32,463 nucleotides of DNA, taken from positions 1-32,463 of the forward strand of contig JAGHIZ010000110.1 of the NCBI GenBank assembly GCA_017886875.1, written 5' to 3'. The notes below the pieces were generated by a model that searched no databases, had not been told where the DNA came from, and worked only from the letters and a program-made list of their open reading frames with translations. Source of the DNA: Butyricicoccus sp. Lineage in GTDB: Bacteria; Bacillota; Clostridia; Oscillospirales; Butyricicoccaceae. The position numbers and the translations under genes are program-made. This document shows, piece after piece, positions 1 through 8,057 of this stretch (the stretch's first letter is position 1; every line of letters starts with the position of its first letter).

Positions 1-616
1 CATTGCAGATTTGTGAACTTGCAAAGAATTTATCAATTTTTACAAGTTGCTTTCCCATATCTTCTAATTTGTATTTGAGATACGTGGTAAACATACCCCA
101 ACCGTTATCATGTACGGATTTGCCAAAATTCAGAGATTGTGACATAGCTTTCATATTTAGATTTTCAATGCATACGCCATCATAGACATTGGCTATCTGT
201 TTTGATAGCTTGTTCAGAAAATCCTTTCTTTTGTTTACAAGTTTAGGAAGAACCATACAATCATCAATAAGTTTTATATTGCCATTTGTACAGTTGGTCG
301 TGTAACTTCTATGATTGGATTTCTTCGACTTGAATTTAGGAAAGCCAACACTTTTAGAGCGAAAAAAGTTATTATATGCCGTTTGCAAATTTAGTTGTGC
401 ATTAGCAAGTGCAAGGCTATCAACTTCTTTTAACCATTCAAACTCTTTTTTGTATAAAGCTGGTGTGTTATTAAGTTTTTCACCTGTATTTTTATAATGC
501 TCAATCTTATCGGCAAGCATTTTATTATAGATGAAACGAACACAACCAAATGTTTTGGCAAGCAACTCTTTTTGTTCTGCATTTGGGTAAATTCTAAACT
601 TATAGGCTTTGTTCAT
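1..616 (-). pseudogene. tnpB: TnpB (IS200/IS605 OrfB) with internal deletion, runs off left edge
   Basis: On the minus strand an uninterrupted frame starts at ATG 614-616 and runs to the window edge (205 codons seen). The N-terminus MNKAYKFRIYPNAEQKELL and the later stretches KRKDFLNKLSKQIA, IENLNMKAMSQSLNFGK and LVKIDKFFASSQIC are typical of TnpB, the RNA-guided nuclease of IS200/IS605 elements. The text jumps in frame from MVLPKL (around 242-257) straight to VNKRKDF. The family normally has well over 100 residues there, including the first RuvC aspartate. The RuvC-II glutamate (IENLN) is kept. The product should therefore be catalytically dead, but the reading frame is intact. Expression is unknown, and the C-terminus lies outside the window. 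Confidence 0.85.
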
Positions 617-695
617 ATCTTTTCACCTTGGCTTTCAGTATATCTTTTGTTATATATTTGATTTATTATAACACATCTTTTTGATATAAGAAAAA

Positions 696-740
696 AACGC
701 AATTCATCCCACCACTTTAGAAGTGGGGGAATTCTTGCGA
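696..740 (-). repeat. IS200/IS605-type end hairpin
   Basis: An imperfect stem-loop (CCCACCACTT, loop TAG, AAGTGGGGG) lies directly after the stop of the tnpB remnant at 744 and before the next tnpB start at 616, reading the minus strand. This position and its shape fit the subterminal palindrome of an IS200/IS605 end, where the right end also overlaps the 3' part of the TnpB guide RNA. A related hairpin occurs at 10128-10153. Confidence 0.5.
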
Positions 741-743
741 CTT

Positions 744-925
744 TTAGTTAAACACACAACTTTTATCAAAGAATGAAGCCTTTGATATATAATACTCTTC
801 CTGTTTTGCAAACTCAATTTTAGTTACCTTACAAAGATATTCAAGTTCGTCACGTAGCTTGCCATAAGGCATATTAAACAAAGTTTTGGTAATATTGCTA
901 CTACATTGTTCAGTACTTTTTAGAA
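744..925 (-). pseudogene. C-terminal remnant of a second TnpB
   Basis: Reading the minus strand into the TAA at 744-746, about 60 codons translate as ...KTLFNMPYGKLRDELEYL..., KIEFAKQEEYYISKASFF and DKSCVFN. This matches the part of TnpB proteins around the RuvC-III region (the usual form is PYGKL..LEYL..GI.F.KQEE.Y.S.AS). There is no start codon and no N-terminal two thirds, so it is a fragment. It differs from the neighbouring tnpB at 1-616 and so comes from a separate IS insertion. Confidence 0.55.
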
Positions 926-975
926 GTGCATAATTTTTTCATATTTAAGATATTCGCATGTGTTAAATATCTTAT

Positions 976-1892
976 ATAGTAGATTTATGTATTTAATATG
1001 TATTTTTTAGATATTGATGTAGTAGATTTACGTATTTACTATATATTTTTTAGATATTGATGTAGTAGATTTACGTACTTACTTATATGTTACCGTATAT
1101 ATTGTTGTATAAATTTTGTTTTACTACTGTTATAGCATGAATATATAACAAAATAGCTCTATATTTTGTTGTTTGATTTGCTATATTAACATGTAGTAGA
1201 TTTATGTACTTATTGCATATTTTTTAAATATTTAAGTAGTAGATACACGTACTTAATCTGTACTATTTTAGATATTCATATAGTAGATTTACGTATTTAA
1301 TTATATTTTACTATATATATTGCTGTATAAATTATAAATTTATATTGTTTTATTATGAATATATAACAAAACAGCTCTATATTTTGTTATTTGATTTGCT
1401 ATATTAACATGTAGTAGATTTATGTACTTATTGCATATTTTTTAAATATCTAAGTAGTAGATACACGTACTTACTTTGTATCGTTTTAAATATTTAAGTA
1501 GTAGATACACGTACTTACTTTGTACCGCTTTAGATATTCATGTAGTAGATTTGCGTACTTAACTATATATTATTATATATATTGCTGTATAAATTATAAA
1601 TTTATATTGTTTTATTGTGAATATATAACAAAATAGCTCTATATTTTGTTGTTTGATCTACTATATTATCATATAGTAGATTTATGTACTTATTTTATGT
1701 TTATTATTGTATAAATCTAAATATCGTTTATTTTTCTAATTATATTATTAAATATATTTAATGAATATGCATTTTTACAGCTGAAATTAACCTAAATAAA
1801 ATTATGTAGTAGATTTGCGTATATAATGTAGTAGATTTGCGTATATAATGTAGTAGATTTGCGTATATAATGTAGTAGATTTGCGTATATAC
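976..1892 (+). repeat. Iteron-like array, 15 direct copies of GTAGTAGATTTACGTACTTA
   Basis: Direct copies begin at about 976, 1019, 1062, 1193, 1236, 1280, 1411, 1454, 1498, 1542, 1673, 1806, 1828, 1850 and 1872. Variants include GTAGTAGATACACGTACTTA and GTAGTAGATTTGCGTATATA. All point the same way. Spacings are 22, 43-44 or 131-133 bp, close to 1, 2 and 6 times 22 bp, so the sites would lie on one face of the helix. The last four form a perfect 22-bp tandem repeat. There are no genes here. Same-orientation, phased sites in front of a replication gene are typical of plasmid iterons. A partition centromere is the main alternative. Confidence 0.75.
1083..1692 (+). repeat. Three ~110-130 bp AT-rich repeat units with internal hairpin
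   Basis: The segments at about 1083-1192, 1301-1410 and 1563-1672 are near copies of each other and fill the 131-bp gaps between iterons. Each holds a stem AACAAAATA, loop GCTCTA, TATTTTGTT (1147-1170, 1365-1388 with one mismatch, and 1627-1650). The hairpins lie 218 and 262 bp apart. The difference of 44 bp is one extra iteron pair, so the array grew by duplication of whole blocks. Confidence 0.7.
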
Positions 1893-2006
1893 ATATAATG
1901 AATAAGGTTTTTAAATGCCATTATTTGTTTATTAAAATTTGTTTTTTGCAAAATATTTCTTTTTTAGGGGCAAAAAAAGTTTGTTTTTTGTTTTTCAAAA
2001 AATCCC

Positions 2007-2042
2007 CTTATATATTATATATATTATATATATTATATTATC
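2007..2042. other. TA-rich tract, candidate DNA unwinding element
   Basis: A run of repeated TATAT and ATTATA units with no G or C lies between the iteron array and the primase-helicase gene. In iteron replicons the easily melted element sits beside the iterons in just this way. The functional reading is inference. Confidence 0.45.
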
Positions 2043-2054
2043 ATATTCTAGCTT

Positions 2055-2082
2055 GTTGACGTTTAGCATTCATTTATGATAT
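2055..2082 (+). promoter_or_regulatory. Possible promoter of the primase-helicase gene
   Basis: TTGACG at about 2055 is followed about 16-17 bp later by the weak -10 candidate GATATT/ATATTC. The ribosome site GAGGTG at 2100-2105 follows. The -35 match is good and the -10 is not. Confidence 0.35.
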
Positions 2083-2102
2083 TCTCTTATTTGTAAGAAG
2101 AG

Positions 2103-3884
2103 GTGAAGACTTTGAATGAAATTGACGAACTAAAGCCCTACTTAAAATCTTTCTTATCAGAATACTATGGAATAAAAAATATACGCAAAAATTTTAAATG
2201 TATAAGTCCAACTCACAAAGATGAACATCCATCTATGAGCTATCATAAAAATGATCATTATATAAAATGCTTTGCTTGTGGATATACAGCTAATATTATT
2301 GGTGTTGCCTCTGATTATTGGAATATATCTAAATCAGAAACAATAGAAAAACTTAAAGAAAAATATCTAAATAAAGAAAAAAAGTTAAGAAAAAAACCTT
2401 ATTTATCTATTAGAGGTTTAAAAGCTTCTACTATCAAACATTTCAATGTAAAAGAAGTTGAAGATTTTCAAGCAGAATATATAGATGCAAATGGTGAAAA
2501 ATCTCATTATCCATTTGGATCTGCCATTATCATTCCTAATGGTGATTCGTATATTGCAAGATCCACTATAAATAAAAAATTTTACAAACCATTAAACTCA
2601 CAAACTGGTATATTTTTTGCTGAAGAATTAGATCAAACACAAGATCCTGTTTTTATCGTAGAATCGCCTATATGTGCTATGACAATATGGCAACAAGGTT
2701 ATCATGCAATAGCTCTTGGTGGATTAGGTTATAACAATCTATTGTCTGAACTTGAAAAACGAGGAAGTAGCATTCCTCCCCTTATCCTTTCACTTGATTC
2801 AGATGCGAGTGGTAAAAAAACATCAGATTTACTTTCAATTGCTTTTGATGAAAAAAAATATAAGTATATTAATTATCCTGTAGTTAAGGAAAAAGACCCT
2901 AATGAGTTTTTTTTATATAATGCAAACGAATTTACAGCTTATCTAAAAAATTGTTTAGACACTATAAATAAGAAAAAATTTGAAAATTCCTCAGCAAATA
3001 ATTTAAGCGAGTATATAAAAAATTCTTTTCTATCTGATATTTTAAAACAAAAAAAAGATGCAGCTATTAGATTAACAGGTTTTGAAGATTTGGATAGAAA
3101 ATTAGGTGGCTTTACACAAGGACTTTATATCGTCGGTGGGAGACCGGGAGTTGGTAAAACAACATTTTTAGATCAGTTATCTTATGAATTATCGGCTCAA
3201 GTACCAGTTTTTTTCATATCTTATGAACAAAATCGTTTACATTTTGCAGCTAAACAAATAGCTAGATTAGCTAATTTAAATGGTATTCCACTAACATCTA
3301 CTCATATACTAAAAGGCATAATTCCAAAAGAAATATTAAAGGTTATGGACTTGTATTGTGAGAGTAATAGAGAAATATATGTTTATTCAGATTCACCATC
3401 AGTGGATGAAATAAAAAAACGTGTGGAACAATTTGAGTATGATACAGGAAAAAGTCCTATTATCATAGTCGATTTTATTCAAAAAGTACCATCACAAAGA
3501 AACAATATAAAAGATGCTGTAGATGAAACAGTATCAAAATTGCAATATTTTACAACTGATGGTAAACGTACATCAATATTGGTTTCTTCATTTAACAGAG
3601 CTGCTTATTATTCTCCAGTTAGTATAGATAGTTTTAGAGAAAGTGGAAATATTGAATATGCGGCTGACGTTATGTTAGGTTTTCAGTATGCAGTACAATC
3701 AAGTAAGTTGTTTAAAAGTGATACTAAACAAAATGAAAAAAAAGAGGCTATAAAAAAAGCTGAATTGGAAAGTCCTAGAAAATTAGAGCTAGTATGTGTG
3801 AAAAATAGATATGGAAATCAGTTTACAGTATCATTTGATTATTATTCAAATAAAGATTTGTTTTTAGAATCTGAAAAAGAGTAA
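2103..3884 (+). CDS. Primase-helicase (CHC2 zinc finger, Toprim, RecA/DnaB-like helicase)
   Basis: The 593-residue protein has three parts. A CHC2-type zinc finger at residues 33-60 uses C33, H38, C56 and C59. A Toprim primase core follows, with E187 in FIVES and LDSD at 231-234. A RecA/DnaB-type helicase carries Walker A GGRPGVGKTT at 345-354 and Walker B IIIVDF at 453-458, with an arginine-containing SSFNRA near 495. This is the bifunctional T7 gp4-like layout of phage, plasmid and integrative-element replication proteins, which primes and unwinds DNA at a fork. The start at 2103 is GTG. TTG at 2112, six bases after GAGGTG, has better ribosome-site spacing. It stands alone after the iteron array and ends at a strong terminator, so array and gene probably form one replicon. 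No separate Rep initiator is visible in the window. Confidence 0.88.
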   Translation: MKTLNEIDELKPYLKSFLSEYYGIKNIRKNFKCISPTHKDEHPSMSYHKNDHYIKCFACGYTANIIGVASDYWNISKSETIEKLKEKYLNKEKKLRKKPYLSIRGLKASTIKHFNVKEVEDFQAEYIDANGEKSHYPFGSAIIIPNGDSYIARSTINKKFYKPLNSQTGIFFAEELDQTQDPVFIVESPICAMTIWQQGYHAIALGGLGYNNLLSELEKRGSSIPPLILSLDSDASGKKTSDLLSIAFDEKKYKYINYPVVKEKDPNEFFLYNANEFTAYLKNCLDTINKKKFENSSANNLSEYIKNSFLSDILKQKKDAAIRLTGFEDLDRKLGGFTQGLYIVGGRPGVGKTTFLDQLSYELSAQVPVFFISYEQNRLHFAAKQIARLANLNGIPLTSTHILKGIIPKEILKVMDLYCESNREIYVYSDSPSVDEIKKRVEQFEYDTGKSPIIIVDFIQKVPSQRNNIKDAVDETVSKLQYFTTDGKRTSILVSSFNRAAYYSPVSIDSFRESGNIEYAADVMLGFQYAVQSSKLFKSDTKQNEKKEAIKKAELESPRKLELVCVKNRYGNQFTVSFDYYSNKDLFLESEKE

Positions 3885-3889
3885 ATTTT

Positions 3890-3924
3890 AAAACCTTTGG
3901 TGTATACTACACCAAAGGTTTTTT
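3890..3924 (+). terminator. Intrinsic terminator of the primase-helicase gene
   Basis: A perfect 15-bp stem (AAAACCTTTGGTGTA, loop TAC, TACACCAAAGGTTTT) is followed by a T run, 5 bases after the TAA stop. Confidence 0.9.
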
Positions 3925-4078
3925 ATAATATAAAAAAGCGTATTTAATAAATATAATTTATAATAAAGCTAATGAAGTTTTAACAATAAGGTCTTTTAAC
4001 AATTTTATGGAAATTTAGTTATGTATGTTTTATTTTCTTATTATCTGATCGTATGAATTTTGAATAAACCTCATACGA

Positions 4079-4575
4079 TTATTCAAAATTCATATATTTT
4101 ACTAATTTATAAAATAATGTTATTTCATCTGTCGAAAAAAAATCGAAACTTTCTATTTTATTGGAAAAATAAATTTTATTAATTCTATTTGTCCAATTAA
4201 GTAAAGTTTGTCGAGTTATACTTAGTCCAATATTTTTAAATTTTTTTTCTAGTTTATAAAAAGATTGGTTATAACGATATCTTTGTATAAATATATATGC
4301 GATAAATTCAGGTGTAGTATTTGTTCCTAACAAAAAAGTGTTAGGTTTATTAGTAGTTATTATAGTATTTCTTAATTGTTTTTTTTTACATATATCACAC
4401 CCATATGCATAAAAATGATTTTCAATAATGAATATTTGGTTATATTCATTTGCTGTTATTTTTTTTTGATTTTTTTACCAATAACTGATAAGCTATGATT
4501 ACAGACAGGACATAATTTATTTTCAGGTAAGGTATATACTTTTTTTATAATAGTAGTTTTGTTTTCGTTATACAT
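4079..4575 (-). pseudogene. IS66 family transposase (TnpC), frameshifted and truncated
   Basis: The minus-strand frame from ATG 4575 gives the IS66 zinc-binding region (LCPVCNHSLSVIG). It hits TAA at 4456-4458 just after a run of nine A residues. Shifting frame at that run restores the expected text (ITANEYNQIFIIENHFYAYG, CDICKK), which continues into the 84-aa segment 4079-4333 with FIAYIFIQRYRYNQSFYKLE and SITRQTLLNW. The protein then ends at residue ~145, whereas full IS66 transposases are about 450-550 residues with a DDE domain. The catalytic domain is missing, so this is a dead remnant of the same IS66 copy as 4667-4960. Confidence 0.75.
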
Positions 4576-4666
4576 GATGTCAATCCCCACTTTTTAATAT
4601 ATTCAACTTTTTAAATATGTTAATAATAAAATAAATATATAAAAAATTTTGTCGTATTATGTAGAA

Positions 4667-4960
4667 TTATGTAACAAGATTTAATATTTTTTGTAGCAAT
4701 TCATTATCTATACCAGAATAAATTGTGATATCCGCAAATTTTGTTTTAATCGTTGCTATTACATTTTGTGAATTATTTTCTTGTTGACTATACAATCTTT
4801 CATTATTTAATATCATTTCTATATTTTTTTTCCAAAAATAAAATGTTGATGTTGAAATATTATTTTTTTTACACCAATCATAAATTCCTAATCCACTAGA
4901 CTCACATTCCTTAATAATTGAAATCCACTTATCAAATTTTTTCTTTGTTTTAAAATCCAT
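4667..4960 (-). CDS. IS66 accessory protein TnpA-like (helix-turn-helix)
   Basis: The 97-residue protein begins MDFKTKKKFDKWISIIKECE and continues SGLGIYDWCKKNNISTSTFYFWKK. This matches the first ORF of IS66 elements (form: W..II.ec..SGls...WC..n.is...fY.W). The C-terminus varies, as is usual. AAGGAG lies just upstream on the minus strand. The second IS66 ORF (TnpB/Orf2, about 115 residues) should lie between this gene and the transposase, but only about 90 bp remain there, so it has been deleted. Confidence 0.75.
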   Translation of the reverse strand: MDFKTKKKFDKWISIIKECESSGLGIYDWCKKNNISTSTFYFWKKNIEMILNNERLYSQQENNSQNVIATIKTKFADITIYSGIDNELLQKILNLVT

Positions 4961-5134
4961 AGTAATGCTCCTTACCTTTTCTGTGTTTTAATTTAAAAAA
5001 AATATAAACAGTTATTTCAATCCGTCCTATATTTGACGAAAAAAGGTATAAATTGTAATTTTAAAAAAGTGCATAATGGTATATATATGTGTGTAAAATA
5101 GTATATAGATACAATCAGAAAGGAAGGCGAATAA

Positions 5135-5146
5135 ATGTACTTATAA
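5135..5146 (+). other. Three-codon leader ORF with a strong ribosome site
   Basis: AGAAAGGAAGG at 5117-5127 is ideally spaced for ATG 5135-5137, which opens a three-residue ORF (M-Y-L, stop at 5144-5146). The next gene starts 60 bases later with no ribosome site of its own. This may be a translated leader or regulatory mini-ORF; it is an inference from spacing only. Confidence 0.35.
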
Positions 5147-5205
5147 AAAGTCTTATTTTTAGAAACAAGAACAATTTTAAGATTATGATAAGTGCATAAA
5201 ATTTT

Positions 5206-5520
5206 ATGGATAAAAGAAAAGAAGAACTTCAAGAATTAAAAAAATCATTAATTACTGATGGAGCATTTAGATTAATAGAAAGTATTTATAAAAAAAATCC
5301 AACTAGGGATAGGAATAAATTACTATTAGCAGTTTGTGAAGAAGTTGAACACAGATATATTGGTGATACACTAGAATATCATTTGAATCAAATGAAAATG
5401 AATACAACGAATGAAATATTGAATGTTATTGATACATATTTAGTAATGATATCCATAGAGCCAGATTTAGCATTTGACGAAAAATACAAAAAATCAAAAA
5501 ACAGAAAAGCCCGTAAATAA
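5206..5520 (+). CDS. Hypothetical cytoplasmic protein, 104 aa
   Basis: I do not recognise this protein. It is charged and lysine-rich with mostly helical composition, has no signal peptide or membrane segment, and ends in a basic tail (KKSKNRKARK). The ATG at 5206 is the first possible start, because an in-frame TAA lies at 5197-5199. No Shine-Dalgarno motif precedes it; the nearest good one serves the three-codon leader at 5135. The gene has its own terminator, which overlaps the stop codon. It is the first gene of the plus-strand block that continues into the surface genes. Confidence 0.6.
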   Translation: MDKRKEELQELKKSLITDGAFRLIESIYKKNPTRDRNKLLLAVCEEVEHRYIGDTLEYHLNQMKMNTTNEILNVIDTYLVMISIEPDLAFDEKYKKSKNRKARK

Positions 5521-5538
5521 CAGGCTTTTCTGTTTTTT
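5499..5538 (+). terminator. Intrinsic terminator overlapping the stop of the 104-aa gene
   Basis: Perfect 13-bp stem AAACAGAAAAGCC / GGCTTTTCTGTTT with an 11-base loop that contains the stop codon, followed by six T residues. Confidence 0.9.
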
Positions 5539-5540
5539 AT

Positions 5541-5550
5541 TGCATATAAT
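5541..5550 (+). promoter_or_regulatory. TGCATATAAT promoter-like box
   Basis: Exact TGCATATAAT directly after the previous terminator and 25 bp before the next ATG. It contains a perfect -10 (TATAAT), but no clear -35 is visible. The same box recurs before several genes of this block. Confidence 0.5.
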
Positions 5551-5574
5551 TATCAAGAGAAAGGAGGTTTTAAT

Positions 5575-5853
5575 ATGAATTCTATAAATAAAAACGTATT
5601 TAACAATGCAATGAAAGGTGCTGCTGAATTTATAAATATGTCTAACGATTATATAACTATATTTTTAGCATTTGTATTAATAACACTAATTATTTTATTT
5701 GTTTATCATGCAGCAAGCTTATCAAGAGCAGGAGATAATGTTGTAAAAAGACAATCAGCAATTCATGGATTACTTGTTATTGGTGTGTGCTTAGCAATAG
5801 CTGGTTCTTTCTGGTGTATATATGGTATAGTTTTAGGATTTTTATTATTATGA
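5575..5853 (+). CDS. Small two-helix membrane protein, 92 aa
   Basis: An AAAGGAGG ribosome site sits 7 bases before ATG 5575. The protein has a short polar N-terminus and two hydrophobic helices (about residues 27-48 and 66-91). These are separated by a basic loop RAGDNVVKRQSAIHG, and the second helix starts GLLVIGVCLAIAG. This size and pattern resemble VirB2/TrbC-like pilin subunits of conjugation systems, but no other type IV secretion gene is present, so the link is weak. A regulatory or holin-like membrane peptide is equally possible. It ends with TGA as a real stop codon, which matters for the TGA inside the giant adhesin. The next gene starts 53 bp downstream, probably in the same transcript. 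Confidence 0.6.
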   Translation: MNSINKNVFNNAMKGAAEFINMSNDYITIFLAFVLITLIILFVYHAASLSRAGDNVVKRQSAIHGLLVIGVCLAIAGSFWCIYGIVLGFLLL

Positions 5854-5906
5854 GCTATCAACAACACAATATATTTCCGCTTATTATACCTGAAAGGATT
5901 TTATTT

Positions 5907-7934
5907 ATGAATTTAATAAAAGTAAGCGAAGTTATAAAAACAGCAAATAATTTGTATTTAAAAAACGACAAAAATGCAGAAATTCAAGTATTAAATTTAT
6001 TCCACGATATATTTGAAGAAAATGAACATATATATGCATTAAAAGATATAAATAAGGACAAATCTTCTTTTAAAAATTGCCCAAGTAACGTATATCCAAT
6101 AAGAATATTTAGCCATATAGAAACTGCTGAAAAGTATATTAAAATCAAAAAATATCAAAACGAAGAGATACAAAAAATGGATTTAGAAGATTGTATAAAA
6201 ATAGCAACTGATAATTTTTACAACAAAAATATTCTTGGTTTTTTATTAAATGATTGTTCCGATCTGTGGGTTGCTTTAACATTTGTAGATTTTTTAAATA
6301 TGTATTGCACAATGTTTTTAGATGCAAAAGACAAAGTAGACAAAGACTATATTTTTGCAATAAAAACCTATAATCAAATGTTTATCGATTCAAATTATGA
6401 TTTAACAAAAAATAATAAAGAAATAATTTTAAAAAAAGAAAATAATACCTTTATTGATTTTAGTTTTGTTAAAAATTTAAATGATAATGATTTAATTGGA
6501 ATACAAAAAGATTCAATAAAACCAGTAAATATAAAGGCCATTTACCTTAAAGATATATTAAAGAAAAAAGAACTTATTGATAAAAACAATATCAAAATAA
6601 ATATTTTTGATTATATTAACTTGAATTTAAATAAAGATTCATATGATGATTTCATAAATATATATGATACTTTTATAAATAATGATTATGAAAGGTCATT
6701 TTATGAAGAAATATTTACAGGTAAAACCAATAATAGTGAACAAGAAAAAAATATGCTTAAAAATGATGAAATGCTTAAGGGAGAAAATGACAAAAATCAA
6801 GATATAAAATTACCAGCTATTATAGAAGAAAATAAAAAATCAAGAATATCACAACAAAAAAGAAATATTTTACCAATGAAAAGTATATTTTTCATCACAA
6901 TTTCAATACTATTTTTTTTCATAATAGTATATTTCATAGTAAACTACATAACACCTTATTATAGTTTTAACTTTGATATAAAAAACAATAAATATTCATC
7001 AGCACTCAATTTATACAATAAAAACAAAAACAACGATAAATTTAAGGAAAAAGTAATACTTTTATTGAATCAAGATTTAGAAAATACAATAGAAAGTTAT
7101 TTACAAGACAACATTACCATAGAAATAGTTGTAGAAAAACTTAATGAATATTCAAAATTTGAAGGAATGAAAGAAAGCATCAAAAAATATAAAGACTACT
7201 CATCAGATATAGAAAATTCTAAAAATTCTTATATTTTAGGACAAAGAGCATTAGATTCAAGCGAATATTTAGTGGCATTAGATTATTGGAAGCAAGTTTT
7301 GACTAATGATTCAAACTATCAAATTATATTGAACACAATTCATGCTAAAGAAGAAACCATTGTTTCAAATAGTTTACTAGAATGTTTACAATATCTATCA
7401 AACAATGATATTGAGCATTATGAATATGGATTATCTTTACTAAAACAATGGTATCCAAAGAATAATGATGTAAATAAATATTATTCACAACTAGACAATA
7501 AATCCAATAATGGATTTATAGTAGACAATGATAGTTTTATAAATGATAGTGTAGATCCTGAAAAAGAATATTCATCAGAAGTTGATAAAAATAATCCAAT
7601 AGAAATAAAAAACACAAAAGTATCAATGCCAAAAAGCAATGGAAGTGTTGATTTATATATAGAATGGATAAATAAAACTGGAAAAACTATAAAGTCAATA
7701 TCATTTATTGTACAACCCTTTGATGAGTTTGGTAATGAAATGAAATGCAATAAAAATGGATACTCTTTTTACAAAGCAAATGCTAGTGGTTCATGGATAA
7801 ATGGAGATGGAATGGATGATAACTTTTACTGGCCACAGGCTTGGTTCAACACAAGAATTTCAACTGTAAAAATATTTAAAGCAGAAATTGTATATATAGA
7901 TGATACAAAGGATGAATTAAATCTATTGACTTAA
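5907..7934 (+). CDS. Large single-pass membrane protein with C-terminal beta-sandwich-like domain
   Basis: The frame is open from 5787, but ATG 5907 has an AAAGGA site ten bases upstream and avoids overlap with the previous gene, giving 675 residues. The N-terminal ~320 residues are soluble, highly charged and Asn/Lys-rich. One strong membrane segment follows (about 324-350, FFITISILFFFIIVYFIVNY). The next ~210 residues are helical and perhaps TPR-like (YILGQRALDSSEYLVALDYW). The last ~110 residues (VDLYIEWINKTGKTIKSISF, FNTRISTVKIFKAEIVYIDD) look like an extracytoplasmic beta-sandwich module common in clostridial membrane proteins. A sensory or assembly role at the membrane is possible. I do not recognise the whole protein. 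Confidence 0.65.
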   Translation: MNLIKVSEVIKTANNLYLKNDKNAEIQVLNLFHDIFEENEHIYALKDINKDKSSFKNCPSNVYPIRIFSHIETAEKYIKIKKYQNEEIQKMDLEDCIKIATDNFYNKNILGFLLNDCSDLWVALTFVDFLNMYCTMFLDAKDKVDKDYIFAIKTYNQMFIDSNYDLTKNNKEIILKKENNTFIDFSFVKNLNDNDLIGIQKDSIKPVNIKAIYLKDILKKKELIDKNNIKINIFDYINLNLNKDSYDDFINIYDTFINNDYERSFYEEIFTGKTNNSEQEKNMLKNDEMLKGENDKNQDIKLPAIIEENKKSRISQQKRNILPMKSIFFITISILFFFIIVYFIVNYITPYYSFNFDIKNNKYSSALNLYNKNKNNDKFKEKVILLLNQDLENTIESYLQDNITIEIVVEKLNEYSKFEGMKESIKKYKDYSSDIENSKNSYILGQRALDSSEYLVALDYWKQVLTNDSNYQIILNTIHAKEETIVSNSLLECLQYLSNNDIEHYEYGLSLLKQWYPKNNDVNKYYSQLDNKSNNGFIVDNDSFINDSVDPEKEYSSEVDKNNPIEIKNTKVSMPKSNGSVDLYIEWINKTGKTIKSISFIVQPFDEFGNEMKCNKNGYSFYKANASGSWINGDGMDDNFYWPQAWFNTRISTVKIFKAEIVYIDDTKDELNLLT

Positions 7935-7961
7935 ATATTCACTCTATATATTTATATAAAA

Positions 7962-7971
7962 AGCATATAAT
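7962..7971 (+). promoter_or_regulatory. AGCATATAAT promoter-like box
   Basis: GCATATAAT after an A-rich stretch, 87 bp before the next gene. It is a variant of the box shared by this gene block. Confidence 0.4.
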
Positions 7972-8057
7972 ATTTGTGAAAAATATTTTTATCATTTTTA
8001 TCATAATCAATAATAACAATTTTTTATTCCTTAAAAGAAAGGGGCGTTGAAAATTTT

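Noticed and set aside
976-1892. Repeat array as a CRISPR
   Set aside because: The sequences between repeats are themselves repeated, the spacing jumps between 22, 43 and 131 bp, and no cas gene is near.
1957-2016. Hairpin between AGGGG and CCCCT near the primase gene
   Set aside because: Only about five bases pair; the long A and T runs between them do not match well.
5017-5232. 71-codon minus-strand ORF between the IS66 remnant and the 104-aa gene
   Set aside because: It overlaps the leader and start of the plus-strand gene, has no ribosome site and low-complexity text.
5575-5853. A conjugation (type IV secretion) locus
   Set aside because: Only one small pilin-like protein is present; no VirB4, VirD4, relaxase or other transfer gene is in the window.
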